A stretch of DNA of 39,286 nt from CAZCDS01 sp964497585 (GCA_964497585.1 CAZCDS010000060.1:1-39286); one strand, 5' to 3'; shown: positions 16,183-24,983, numbered from the stretch's first letter. Made by a program: numbers and translations. The notes: generated by a model from the sequence alone, not told the origin.

Positions 16183-17698
16183 TATCGACAAATGCACCGG
16201 CTGCGGTCTCTGCGCGAAGGACTGCCCACTGGGAATCATATCGCTGGAAGAGAAGAAAGCCGTCATCGGAGAAGGCTGCGTTGAATGTCGGACCTGTTTC
16301 AGGGTCTGCCCGGTGCAAGCCGTCATAGAAGTGGTGATTCCGGTTCCGGGAGCGGCAGTCTGCGGCCATTGCCCGGTCGCCTGCTCGGTTCCTGAGGGGC
16401 GAGAAGGAGCCTGCAAACGTTACAGCAATCAAAGAGGACAGCTCGTCCGCACGAGACCGCTCCTCACGTACGAGGAGATCGCGGGCTCTCTTGCCCCCGA
16501 GCCGGCGCCGGAGATCGTCAAGCCGATGATCACCGCGATCGGCGCAGGTGGTACCTACCCGGACTATGTTCCTGCTCCGTACATCGTGTCGGACACGCGC
16601 GACGGCGTTGACGTGGTTACGGTCGTCACTGAAGCTCCCCTCTCGTACTCCGGTCTCAAGATCAAGATCGACACGGATCTCCCCGTGGGCAAGGAAGGCG
16701 CGGCGGTGAGATTCGACGGCCGTACCGTGGGGATGGTGGAGACCGAGGAGTATGGATCGAAAATACTCGCTATTGGAGGGGTCAACCGGCTCACGGGGAA
16801 GGCCGGATTCGCCGCGGCCAGAGCAGTGGCAGCTATCGCTAACAGGGAAGCGGTCGAGTTGAAGGTGAGAGACGGTGCGAGACTCGAGATCCAGGTAGGC
16901 CGCAGTCCAGTCATAGACGGGGAAAAGGTAGACAGGATGCGAGTCGGCTGCGGTTCTGCGACCGCGGGCCTCTTCGCGAAGTTCCTCGAGAAGGCGGCGA
17001 ACGAAGTGATCGTGCTCGATTCCCACATCACGTCACTCTTCACCCACCATGCCGCGGGCCGATTTCTCGGGCTGGAACCCTCGGGCATCGCCCTCTCGTT
17101 TCCCCTATCGACTCCGGGACGGTACTTCGGCCGCCACGGAGACGGCTGGGGCGGGACGGACATCCATGATCCGCTTGAAATCGTCTCGTCAATCGACACT
17201 GGGAAGACCCGGCCCGGCGCGACCTTGCTCGTCACGGAGACCACGGGCCAACGCGCGGCCATGTTCCAGCTGGGGACCGACGGACGTTTCCACCCCATCC
17301 CATTGACCAGCGAAGCCAGGTCGGCCGTGGACACCATAGCGGAAACCTGCCAGGAATCACGAGTCTCAGCGGTCTACGTAGGCGGCGTGGGCGGTTCGGC
17401 CCGGGCGGGTGTGACCAAGTATCCTCTGCGGCTTACAAGGGCGGTTCATGCGCGCAAGGCGGTACTCACGTGCGGTGGTGCCCCCGTCTTTGTCCTTCCG
17501 GGCGGCGGCATCACCTTCTACGTTGATGTCGAGCAGGTCGTGGCCGGCGCCTTCACCTGGGTACCGACGCCCGCCACGGTAGCCCCGATCGAATACACGA
17601 TTGCACTCCGAGACTACGAAGAAATCGGTGGCCACGTTGAGGCTGTGAAACCCTTTTCCGCGCGGGAGCCGACATGGATTGATCGCGATGTCTCGTGA
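16172..17698 (+). CDS. 6-hydroxynicotinate reductase-like iron-sulfur protein
   Basis: Protein of 508 residues. The N-terminus is a 2x[4Fe-4S] ferredoxin domain: Cys8/11/14/18 and Cys36/39/42/46. A third Cys set, Cys64/67/71/81 (CGHCPVAC then GAC), could hold another cluster. The large remainder has no common oxidoreductase fold I can name. Its layout, and blocks such as MRVGCGSATAG (256-266) and GGGITFYVDVEQV near the end, match proteins annotated as 6-hydroxynicotinate reductase (Hnr). In Eubacterium barkeri, Hnr uses reduced ferredoxin to dearomatise 6-hydroxynicotinate before enamidase acts. Its start overlaps the large-subunit gene by 11 bases and its end overlaps the UPF0280 gene, so it is in the same operon as the hydroxylase. 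Function is inferred from similarity recalled from memory and context. Confidence 0.78.
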   Translation: MKIDIDKCTGCGLCAKDCPLGIISLEEKKAVIGEGCVECRTCFRVCPVQAVIEVVIPVPGAAVCGHCPVACSVPEGREGACKRYSNQRGQLVRTRPLLTYEEIAGSLAPEPAPEIVKPMITAIGAGGTYPDYVPAPYIVSDTRDGVDVVTVVTEAPLSYSGLKIKIDTDLPVGKEGAAVRFDGRTVGMVETEEYGSKILAIGGVNRLTGKAGFAAARAVAAIANREAVELKVRDGARLEIQVGRSPVIDGEKVDRMRVGCGSATAGLFAKFLEKAANEVIVLDSHITSLFTHHAAGRFLGLEPSGIALSFPLSTPGRYFGRHGDGWGGTDIHDPLEIVSSIDTGKTRPGATLLVTETTGQRAAMFQLGTDGRFHPIPLTSEARSAVDTIAETCQESRVSAVYVGGVGGSARAGVTKYPLRLTRAVHARKAVLTCGGAPVFVLPGGGITFYVDVEQVVAGAFTWVPTPATVAPIEYTIALRDYEEIGGHVEAVKPFSAREPTWIDRDVS

Positions 17699-18557
17699 AG
17701 ATGAGCCTGGACCGATTCAGGTTCTGGCTGAGAACCTCATCCTGGTGGACTGGGGTCCCATGACCATGACACTCGCTGTCTGGGACAAAGGTGTGGCGCG
17801 GCCGGTCATGGCTGTCCGGGCAGCGTGGTCTGCTCTGCAAAGTTTGCAGTCAATGGCCGATTTTCAGGGCTTCCTTCGCTTGAAGGTCCGGGATCTGCCG
17901 GGAGGCCGTCCGTTGCCGCGGGTCGTACGAAGGGCATTTGACGCAGCCAGAGGTATTTCAGGCGAATTGACTTCCCTCGCTTCGGTAGCCGGTGCGACCG
18001 CGGACGACGTAGCGGACACGGCTTGGGATCTCGGTGCGGACAGAGTAATTGTCAACAACGGTGGCGACATTGCTCTGAGACTGAATCGAGACGAGGAAGT
18101 GAATGTCGGCGTCAGGGAGCCCGCTTCAGGGGAACTGCTCGGGAGACTCCGGATTCGTGCAAGCCAGGGCGTGGGTGGCGTGGCAACGAGCGGTTGGGCT
18201 GGACGGAGCTATTCTCCCGGAGTGGCGGATCTCGTGACAGTCTGGGCGCGAAACGCGAGCGTTGCTGACGCTGCAGCCACGTTCATTGCAGGCCGGGCTA
18301 CGACTCCGGGTTTCGGCGTCCGACAGGCCAGAGCCTCTACCCTGGATCCTTTTTCAGACCTCGGGGACACTCACGTAACCGTTGGCGTGGAAAGACTGTC
18401 CGGAACTCAGCGCCGACGTGCACTCAGCGAGGGAGCGAAGGCCGCGGAATCACTTCGTCGACGTGGGAAGATTTTGGGGTGCCTCATTTGTGTTCAAGGC
18501 GACTCTTTCCTCCTGGATCCGGAAAGGATCACATCCCTGCGGAATCATCCAACATGA
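17688..18557 (+). CDS. UPF0280 family protein, ApbE-like fold
   Basis: Protein of 289 residues; ATG at 17688 overlaps the preceding gene by 11 bases, while a TTG at 17679 is an alternative. UPF0280 belongs to the ApbE-like superfamily, whose classic members attach FMN to Thr or Ser of target proteins. Visible signatures are NNGGDIAL (123-130), comparable to the ApbE NIGGD region, and ATSGWAGRSYSPGVADLVTV (166-185), comparable to the SG...H.IDP segment and the ADA block that follows (193-197). The His of classic ApbE in that segment is replaced here by Ser-Pro. It has no signal peptide or lipobox, so it is cytoplasmic. As last gene of the plus arm it may modify or mature the adjacent reductase-like protein, but this is inference. 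Confidence 0.85.
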   Translation: MSREDEPGPIQVLAENLILVDWGPMTMTLAVWDKGVARPVMAVRAAWSALQSLQSMADFQGFLRLKVRDLPGGRPLPRVVRRAFDAARGISGELTSLASVAGATADDVADTAWDLGADRVIVNNGGDIALRLNRDEEVNVGVREPASGELLGRLRIRASQGVGGVATSGWAGRSYSPGVADLVTVWARNASVADAAATFIAGRATTPGFGVRQARASTLDPFSDLGDTHVTVGVERLSGTQRRRALSEGAKAAESLRRRGKILGCLICVQGDSFLLDPERITSLRNHPT

Positions 18558-18681
18558 GGTGAACAGTCATGATCCGTGCGGTACTGAGTCGTATCGCACG
18601 TGTCCAGTGATGCGGGTGCGGCATCAATCTCGCGCTGGAAGAAAAGACCGAGACTTCGGCGCACACAAGACGATAGCGCCG

Positions 18682-19065
18682 CTACTCCTCGTCCAGCCAG
18701 GCTATGGCTTCTTCCTTGTTGAAGAAAGACCGCACCGGGAATCCGGTCTTTTCAGTAAGACTATCCATCTGATGCTTCAAGAAAGTTTCACGGTCATATA
18801 CCCGCGCTGCTTTGCGCAACCCACCCTTGACCGCTATTTCCTGTGCCCGAGCGATGTAGTCAGTAAGTAGAATGCCCGGAGATCCCGTCCAGTCGATGAG
18901 TTCAGTAAACCCCGGGGAACAGAGTTTTACGGCTTCGGCTACGTGGTCCGGCCAGTCGGAGACGTCCTTCTCACTTGTCCACGACCCACGCATAGTGAAA
19001 TGAATACGGTTTTTGGCTTGATCAACGGCCACAGTGTAGAAGTCGTTTGAGGCGATCGTCTTCAT
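18682..19065 (-). CDS. SpoIIAA-like (STAS/SEC14-type fold) small protein
   Basis: Soluble protein of 127 residues starting MKTIASNDFYTVAVD, with AAGGAGGAG five or so bases upstream. The alternation of beta strands and helices, with a RIHFTMRGSWTSEKDV segment, then FTELIDWTGSP and a final helix EEAIAWLDEE, matches the SpoIIAA-like (PF11964) pattern. These proteins bind lipids or act in regulation, but most bacterial ones are uncharacterised. It stands alone on the minus strand between the two catabolic clusters. It is convergent with the UPF0280 gene (124 bp gap), and I see no functional link to either neighbour. Confidence 0.75.
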   Translation of the reverse strand: MKTIASNDFYTVAVDQAKNRIHFTMRGSWTSEKDVSDWPDHVAEAVKLCSPGFTELIDWTGSPGILLTDYIARAQEIAVKGGLRKAARVYDRETFLKHQMDSLTEKTGFPVRSFFNKEEAIAWLDEE

Positions 19066-19803
19066 GGCTCCTCCTTCTTTCCGACCAGACGCTTGCGGAG
19101 TTCAGTTTGGCCCAATACCGGACAATACGATGTTGCGTTCCGCTGAACACGCTGTCCGTGCCTTCGGCGTTGCTGTGTCGCTCGTCTCGCTGCTGAACCG
19201 ACTCAGCTCTGCTTTGGCCCTTGATGTGGCTTCCCGGGCATTCGAGAGACCCCGGCCATCATGTTGCGTCAGTCGGTCATGTGTCCGAGGTTCCACTCAA
19301 TTCTTGGGGGAGGGATTCCCCTATCCGTCCATACTGGTCCCTTGTCCCCGGAACACCGATCGATTTCTCTCGTACTTTCAGTTTACCAGAGCGAGCCCAC
19401 TTTTGTCAGCCGATTGTTCACGGCCAGAGCCTGTGGAAAGAGCCTCCGTTGCTGTCCATCTATTCTTTCTCGTTACCATAATGAGAAGGGGTGTTTAGCA
19501 TTGCTCTTACGTGCCGCAGCGCACGCCTTTCGATCAAAAAGAATGTCATCGTGGCCCTAAGTCGAGCGCAGGTTGGTAGTGGCGAGCCAAACGGAAGGCC
19601 GAAAACTGCATGGACGAGCAGCCTTCTTTCGTGAAAAGATAGTCTTTCGCCAGTCTAAAACGGAACGAATCAAGCGGCAAATCGGCCATAGGATCACCCA
19701 GACCCCGTGCTTGGACTAGCGCAGATCTTTTGCATCGATGACGGCAGGGCGGTTGACGGAAGTCTCGGGTTTTTGCTCAAACTCGCAGCAGTCTGCATTT
19801 CGC
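19066..19803. other. 0.74 kb stretch without a recognisable gene
   Basis: Several short frames occur on both strands, but none has a ribosome site together with a recognisable domain. I see no stable terminator after the Liv ATPase gene ending at 19804. Possibly it holds remnants of something too decayed to identify. Confidence 0.45.
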
Positions 19804-20505
19804 TTAGAGGGCCAGGTACTTCTTCACTACGTCCTCGCTGGACAGTATGCCCGTCATGCTATCGGAGTGCACCATACGGCCCTTTTCAATGATGTAGCCT
19901 CTGTCGCACACCTGGCGACAAAATCTGAGATTCTGGTCTGCGAGGAGGACAGTCACCTCATTCTCTTGAATGGTGTGGATGGCGTCCACAAGCGATTTCA
20001 CAATCAGAGGGGCCAGGCCCTCGGAAGGCTCGTCCAGGAGTACCAGGTCCGGGTTCGCCATCAGAGCGCGGCCGAGGCTGAGCATCTTCTTCTCACCGCC
20101 GGACATGTTCAGGCCCTTTTGCTTGCTCCGGGTCCGAAGGACCGGGAAGAGATCGTGAACTCGCTGGAGGTTCCAGAAACCACTGCGTCTCGATACCCGC
20201 GCGGCAATTGCAAGATTCTCCTCGCACGTGAGATCCGGGAAGATACGCAGGTCGTCAGGCATGTAAGCCATGCCCATGGAGGCCAGTGCGTAGGCGGGCC
20301 GCCCTTGCACCTCCCTCCCGTTGAAAACGATGGAACCGCTTTTCGGGGGGCTCAGTCCAATAATGGAGCGCAGGGTCGTCGTCTTGCCGACTCCGTTTCG
20401 TCCTAGCAGAGCTACTATTTCGGCGGGAGCCACCTCCAGGGAGATATCTTGCAGCACATGGGAGGTGCCGTAAAAGGTGTTGACGTCCTTAAGAACGAGG
20501 ATCAC
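19804..20505 (-). CDS. livF: Branched-chain amino acid-type ABC transporter ATPase (LivF)
   Basis: ATP-binding subunit of 233 residues. The GTG at 20505 overlaps the livG stop (GTGA) and follows GGAGG; an upstream start at 20532 lies inside livG. It shows Walker A GRNGVGKTT near residues 33-41, signature SGGEKKM, and Walker B LVLLDEPSEGLAP. The short LivF form, with the family's typical C-terminus around GRMVHSDS, pairs with LivG to energise the LivHM permease. It is the last gene of the livK-H-M-G-F run. Because an acyl-CoA ligase and an SDR lie just upstream, the substrate may be an organic acid rather than Leu, Ile or Val. Several LivFGHMK-type systems are known to import aromatic or short-chain acids. 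Confidence 0.93.
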   Translation of the reverse strand: MILVLKDVNTFYGTSHVLQDISLEVAPAEIVALLGRNGVGKTTTLRSIIGLSPPKSGSIVFNGREVQGRPAYALASMGMAYMPDDLRIFPDLTCEENLAIAARVSRRSGFWNLQRVHDLFPVLRTRSKQKGLNMSGGEKKMLSLGRALMANPDLVLLDEPSEGLAPLIVKSLVDAIHTIQENEVTVLLADQNLRFCRQVCDRGYIIEKGRMVHSDSMTGILSSEDVVKKYLAL

Positions 20506-21263
20506 TCCACAACCTCCTCCCCAAGGTAGCACTCGCGGACTTGCTCATCAGACTTTACGACGTCGGGTGTTCCGTCGCAGACAATGTCCCCCCGATGTAG
20601 CACCATCACTCGGTCGGAGAGCGAAAAGACGACGTCCATATCGTGCTCGACAATAACAAATGTGGTTCTTCCGGTGGCCGAAAGCCGACGAATGTTCTCC
20701 AAAATCTCCGCTCTCTCAATCGGGTTCATCCCTGCAGTGGGCTCGTCCAAGAAAAGGAGTTTAGGCTTCACAGCCAAGGCTATTCCTATTTCCAGGAGGC
20801 GCTGGTCACCGTGGGAGAGTTCCGTAGCAAGGCTGTCGGAGCGCTCGACCAGCTTCAGGCGCTCGAGCACCTCCATTACTCTTTCGGTTACCTCCTCCTC
20901 CCGCCTCAGGTCCCGAAATATGTGGTGAGCTTTTCGGACCACCCCCAGAACCGGTATCTGAATGTTCTGGAAGACCGTGAGGCCGGGGAACACGTTGACG
21001 ACCTGGAACGAGCGGCATAGCCCGAGCCTGACACGGCGGTGTGTGGGAAGGCGAGTGATTTCGCGGCCCTGGAGGAAGACTCGGCCCGCGTCGGCTGGGA
21101 GGGAACCGGAGAGGACGTTGATGAGGGTGGACTTGCCCGCGCCGTTAGGTCCGATGATGGATGTGATCTCACCGCTGTGTATCTCGAAATTGAGTCCGTT
21201 TGCGGTGACGACCCTCCCGAAGGCTTTGCTGAGGTTCTCCACTTTGAGCAGAGGTGCGCTCAT
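20502..21263 (-). CDS. livG: Branched-chain amino acid-type ABC transporter ATPase (LivG)
   Basis: ATP-binding subunit of 253 residues starting MSAPLLKVENLSKAFG at 21263, overlapping the livM stop and preceded by a GGAGGAGAGG stretch. A longer frame to 21377 reads through livM and is not used. Walker A is GPNGAGKST, the signature is variant LSHGDQR as in LivG proteins, and Walker B is LLFLDEPTAGM, followed by the switch His in VIVEHDMDVV. Four-base overlaps with both livM and livF indicate coupled translation. It powers uptake together with LivF. Confidence 0.94.
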   Translation of the reverse strand: MSAPLLKVENLSKAFGRVVTANGLNFEIHSGEITSIIGPNGAGKSTLINVLSGSLPADAGRVFLQGREITRLPTHRRVRLGLCRSFQVVNVFPGLTVFQNIQIPVLGVVRKAHHIFRDLRREEEVTERVMEVLERLKLVERSDSLATELSHGDQRLLEIGIALAVKPKLLFLDEPTAGMNPIERAEILENIRRLSATGRTTFVIVEHDMDVVFSLSDRVMVLHRGDIVCDGTPDVVKSDEQVRECYLGEEVVE

Positions 21264-22222
21264 GCGGCCCCCTCTCCTCCGGCCTTCTGTCCGAACTTGC
21301 CCAGGTACTGTTCTGCTGCGCCCATGGCCCCTCCCCGAAATCCCATGATGATAACGAGCAGAATCAGGCCGAACCAAAGCATCCAGTTTTCGGTGAAACG
21401 CTCAATGATCTCGCGGAACACCACGAAGATAACGCTGCCTACGATCGGTCCGCTAAAGGTCTGCAAGCCGCCGATCAGGCTGACCAACACCGGCTCGGCC
21501 GAATGTGTCCAATGTGCGGAGAATGGGTCGGTGTTCCGCTCCAGCATTGATCCGAGGGCTCCGGCCAGCCCGGCAAACCAGCCGGAAATGACGAACGCGG
21601 CCAACCGGTAGCTTTTCACCGAAATACCGGCAAATGAGGTGCGCCGGTGGTTCTCGCTTATGCCTCCCAGGACCAGTCCAAAGGCGGATGAACGAATACG
21701 GTGAATCGCCCAGACGGTAAAAGCGAAACAGAATAAAACCAAAAAGTAGAACTGACTGTCCTTGTCGATAGAAAGTCCGAACAGCGGACTCCGGCCGATT
21801 CCCACAAGTCCGTCGTCGCCGCCGGTTATATCACGCAGGTTCCAGATAAGGGAGAAGACCATCATGCCAAAGGCCAAGGTCAGCATGGCAAAATAGATCT
21901 CGGTGTGCCGAACGCAGAAGAAGCCAATAACCAAAGCCGCTATGACCGCCACCCCGATGCCTACGAGGATGCCCAACACCGGGTCGGTGCTCACATGCAA
22001 ATAGAACAGGGCCATGCCGTAAGATCCCGCGGCATAAAAGGCGGCATGTCCGAAGGACAACAAGCCCGTGCGGCCCAGCAGCAGGTTATAGCCCAGGGCA
22101 AAGATGGAAAGCAACATTACCCGCATGGTGAGGTACAGCACAAACCGATCCGCAAGGAGACCTATGAAGACAAGAACCAAGGCCAGCAGTCCGAAAGCCA
22201 GATATGGTATGTACCGGCCCAT
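21260..22222 (-). CDS. livM: Branched-chain amino acid-type ABC transporter permease (LivM)
   Basis: Polytopic permease of 320 residues with about nine to ten hydrophobic segments. The family core NLLLGRTGLLSFGHAAFYAAG-like block lies near residues 45-65, and a GRVALRAI-type coupling region corresponds to SSAFGLVLGGISENHRRT near 185. The start at 22222 immediately follows the livH stop, with GGAGAGG upstream. It forms the membrane channel with LivH. The C-terminal 25 residues are an Ala/Gly-rich cytoplasmic tail, slightly longer than usual. Confidence 0.93.
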   Translation of the reverse strand: MGRYIPYLAFGLLALVLVFIGLLADRFVLYLTMRVMLLSIFALGYNLLLGRTGLLSFGHAAFYAAGSYGMALFYLHVSTDPVLGILVGIGVAVIAALVIGFFCVRHTEIYFAMLTLAFGMMVFSLIWNLRDITGGDDGLVGIGRSPLFGLSIDKDSQFYFLVLFCFAFTVWAIHRIRSSAFGLVLGGISENHRRTSFAGISVKSYRLAAFVISGWFAGLAGALGSMLERNTDPFSAHWTHSAEPVLVSLIGGLQTFSGPIVGSVIFVVFREIIERFTENWMLWFGLILLVIIMGFRGGAMGAAEQYLGKFGQKAGGEGAA

Positions 22223-22223
22223 A

Positions 22224-23093
22224 CTAAGACGCCTCTCCGAAGAATCCCTGTGGCCGCCAGACGAGGATGATTGCCATCAGGATGAAGGTCAGGAACATGT
22301 CGAAAGTTGGGATGAATCTGGTTCCAAATGAGGATAGCAGGCCAATGATCAGGGCACCAAGAAAGGCGCCTTTCAGGCTTCCCAGCCCTCCTATCACGGC
22401 AACCACAAAGGCGTCGATGATGATCGCTTCTCCCATGCCGGGCGTGAGAAGGCCCACGTACGGTACTGCCAGGCCGCCACCCATCGCACCCAACCACGTA
22501 CCGAATACGAACACCGCCGTGTAAAGCGCCGGAACCCGCACCCCTATGGCCGAGGCCATCTCTCGATCCGAGGATGCTGCTCGGATAATGCGCCCCGCCC
22601 AGGTCTTTTCCAGCATTAGCCACAGTCCCAGGGCCACCAACGGACCGATTACCATTATGAACAGGCTATAGGTCGGGAACAGTCGACCGGTGATAGACAC
22701 GGAGCCCGCAAGGCCCGGCACCGTAGGTGAGCCGATGGAACCGCCTCCCCAGATTATTTTGACCAAGTCGTCGAAAATGATCACAAAGGCGAACGTGAGT
22801 AGTAGCTGATAGGGTAAGTGAAGGTGGTACACATATCGGAGGAAATATCGCTCCATTATAAAGCCCACGGCACATACGCACAGAGGTCCCAGGGCCAAAC
22901 CCAGCCAGAAATTGTCGCCCAGCAAGGAAAGAAGTGTGAAGCAGAAATAGGCTCCCAGCATGTAGAAGGCGCCATGGGCGAAGTTCAGTACCCCCAAAAC
23001 CCCGAAAATCAGGGTCAGTCCGCTGGCCACCAACCATATGAACATCCCTTTGGACAGCCCGGCCAGACAGACATGAACCAGCGATTGCAGCAT
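22224..23093 (-). CDS. livH: Branched-chain amino acid-type ABC transporter permease (LivH)
   Basis: Permease of 289 residues with eight or so membrane segments, starting MLQSLVHVCLAGLSKG behind GGAGG. Signature regions are FGVLGVLNFAHGAFYMLGAY near residues 30-50 and AGRIIRAASSDREMASAIGV near 165-185, the loop that contacts the ATPases. It follows livK in the same direction, separated from it by a strong stem-loop. It works with LivM as the translocation pore of the same transporter. Confidence 0.94.
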   Translation of the reverse strand: MLQSLVHVCLAGLSKGMFIWLVASGLTLIFGVLGVLNFAHGAFYMLGAYFCFTLLSLLGDNFWLGLALGPLCVCAVGFIMERYFLRYVYHLHLPYQLLLTFAFVIIFDDLVKIIWGGGSIGSPTVPGLAGSVSITGRLFPTYSLFIMVIGPLVALGLWLMLEKTWAGRIIRAASSDREMASAIGVRVPALYTAVFVFGTWLGAMGGGLAVPYVGLLTPGMGEAIIIDAFVVAVIGGLGSLKGAFLGALIIGLLSSFGTRFIPTFDMFLTFILMAIILVWRPQGFFGEAS

Positions 23094-23136
23094 ATACGTG
23101 AACCTCCGCAGTCACTCTCCGTAGGAGCTTTTTCCG

Positions 23137-23175
23137 GTCATCCCCGGCGGTCCGAGAAAGGAGGCCGGGGATGAC
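23137..23175 (-). terminator. Stem-loop just after livK (attenuator or mRNA stabiliser)
   Basis: GTCATCCCCGGC (23137-23148) and GCCGGGGATGAC (23164-23175) form a perfect 12-bp stem with a 15-base loop, starting eight bases past the livK stop. On the minus strand it is followed by CGGAAAAAGC, not by T residues, so it is probably a 3'-end protecting structure or partial terminator. It would raise LivK relative to the membrane components, a known arrangement for binding-protein operons. Confidence 0.6.
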
Positions 23176-23183
23176 GGGGGGAC

Positions 23184-24473
23184 TCAGGATTTGAACGGCG
23201 GTTTGCTTGCCGCGCCTTCGAATGGAGGACGGTTGAAGCACTCTTTGGGCGGGATGACTACCATCTTTCCCATAACCTTGAAAGAGTACTTTGGATTAGC
23301 CGTCGTAAGGCCCCAGGGCACTGCGTACATAGCCTGGTGGTCTGCTTTGCGGAAGACGCGTTTTCCGGCCGGGCTTTCAAGCGTCATACCCTCCAGTGCC
23401 TGAATGACAGGTTTGGTTTCCTTGGAACCTGACGCCTCGACGGCCTTTTTGAACGCGTACAGCGACGAGTAGCCGGTTTCCGAGACGTAGGCCGGATAGT
23501 GCTTCCAGCGTTTGTGGAACGCGGCCACCCACTTCTTGTTCCTGGGGGTATCAGGATACATGAAGAAATAACGGCCGGAGATCCATATGTTGTCAGGCAT
23601 CTCCTTGCCCAAACCCTCCAACACGTCCATGGCCGCGCCCACCGGGAGCATCACGTGTTTGATCTTGCCGAACAGCCCAGCCTGTGCCGCCTGCTTCATC
23701 ATGGTGATCAACTCGCCGGCCCACTCAACTGAGTATAAGCCGTCGGGTTTGGCGTCCAGAATGGTATTGATGTGAGCCCGGAAGTCGGTGGTCCCGAATG
23801 GGGCCCATGATTCGGCTACGAACTCCGTGCCGGGCTTGAGCTTGCCGAGAGTCTCTTTGAACATGCGCCAGCAGGTGTACCCGTACTCATACTTCGGGCT
23901 AATGGTGGCCCATTTCTTGGCGGGAAGGGTCTTGGCCACGAAAGCCGCCGCATTGCCGTCCTGATAGGTGGGGGTGGAGATGCGGAAAATCTCCTTGATA
24001 CCTTTCTTGAATACTTCCTGCTCGGTCAGTTTTTCCGTGGCCGCGTGGGTGACCATCAGGGGCTTTTTCAACTGAGCCATAACCGGCGCAAGGGCCAGCG
24101 CCTGACCGGAAGAGTCCACACCGGCCAGAAAGTCGGCTCCCCAGGAATCCACAAAGTAGCGGGCGTTCTTGATGGCCTGGGGTTTCTTGAGTGTAGAGTC
24201 GCGGAAGTCGACTTCCAGCTTGGCACCAGCAATGCCCCCCGCGGCATTGATCTCTTCGACGGCCATATCTACACCCATCTTGTGGAACTCGCCATACCCG
24301 GCCAAGGTGCCGCTCATGATCGCCTGATACCCTACCTTGATCGGTCCCTTGATCTTGGCTTGGGCCGCCCACAGGCCGGTAGGCTTGAGCACACCCGGCC
24401 CAAGGCCTGTGGCGGCGGCCGTCAGAAGCCCCGCCTTTACAAAATCTCTTCGTGTAATCTTCTTCTTTGACAT
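23184..24473 (-). CDS. livK: ABC transporter substrate-binding protein (LivK/Peripla_BP_6 type), Tat-exported
   Basis: Type I periplasmic binding protein of 429 residues. ATG at 24473 lies behind AAAGGAGG; the start at 24497 runs over this site and is rejected. The N-terminus carries a twin-arginine signal (KITRRDFVKAGLLTAAATG), so export is probably by Tat in folded form. Mature protein begins around residue 35. KVGYQAIMSGTLAGYGEF and the GGIAGAKLEVDFRDS segment are typical of the first lobe, and the hinge and second lobe follow. Ligand is unknown. As first gene of the transporter run it supplies substrate to LivHMGF. Tat export is less usual than Sec for this family but occurs in several proteobacteria. 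Confidence 0.93.
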   Translation of the reverse strand: MSKKKITRRDFVKAGLLTAAATGLGPGVLKPTGLWAAQAKIKGPIKVGYQAIMSGTLAGYGEFHKMGVDMAVEEINAAGGIAGAKLEVDFRDSTLKKPQAIKNARYFVDSWGADFLAGVDSSGQALALAPVMAQLKKPLMVTHAATEKLTEQEVFKKGIKEIFRISTPTYQDGNAAAFVAKTLPAKKWATISPKYEYGYTCWRMFKETLGKLKPGTEFVAESWAPFGTTDFRAHINTILDAKPDGLYSVEWAGELITMMKQAAQAGLFGKIKHVMLPVGAAMDVLEGLGKEMPDNIWISGRYFFMYPDTPRNKKWVAAFHKRWKHYPAYVSETGYSSLYAFKKAVEASGSKETKPVIQALEGMTLESPAGKRVFRKADHQAMYAVPWGLTTANPKYSFKVMGKMVVIPPKECFNRPPFEGAASKPPFKS

Positions 24474-24983
24474 TGAGATCCTCCTTTCTCCCGGCAATTA
24501 TGCGGCTCCCGCACCGTCCCGTTGGTTTTGACCCCCGGCTGGTCTTGGCAAGGGCTCACGGGTCGGTACAGGCAACCGAGTCTTCTCACACGATGCCCCA
24601 ACTGGAAATGGTTGCACCGTCCTTTGTCTCTGTCACGTCCATTCCAGGATTTTGAAGGTTCATACGTCCCTCTTCCGATCGACACTCATTTCATAGATCG
24701 TTGTTTGTGCCGTGGCGCACGTCGGAGCCGATGATCCTACGTCCGACTAGGGCATGAAAATCGATCCTATCAACCGGCCCCATGCCTTTCAGACCCCGAA
24801 ACACCTGGGCTCGCTGCTACATCTCCGTGGGTCGGCCCTGTATCGGCGATGGGCCGGCAACGTGAACTCGAGGTGGTCTCTCACGGGAATTCCGATCCCA
24901 GTTGCGACCCACAGTAATGCGTGTCCCACGGTGCCTGCTTCTTCTCCCCGCGGCAACGCACCGATTCGTCATTCAGTCTCACG
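24474..24983. other. 0.51 kb intergenic stretch upstream of livK
   Basis: Between the acyl-CoA ligase stop and livK on the minus strand. It probably holds the livK promoter, but I find no clear -35/-10 pair or sigma-54 site, and no gene. Its length argues that livK has its own promoter rather than depending on read-through from the ligase gene. Confidence 0.5.

Noticed and set aside
19066..19803. Plus-strand frames 19064-19498 and 19261-19560 as genes
   Set aside because: They overlap in different frames, lack ribosome sites and resemble no protein I know.
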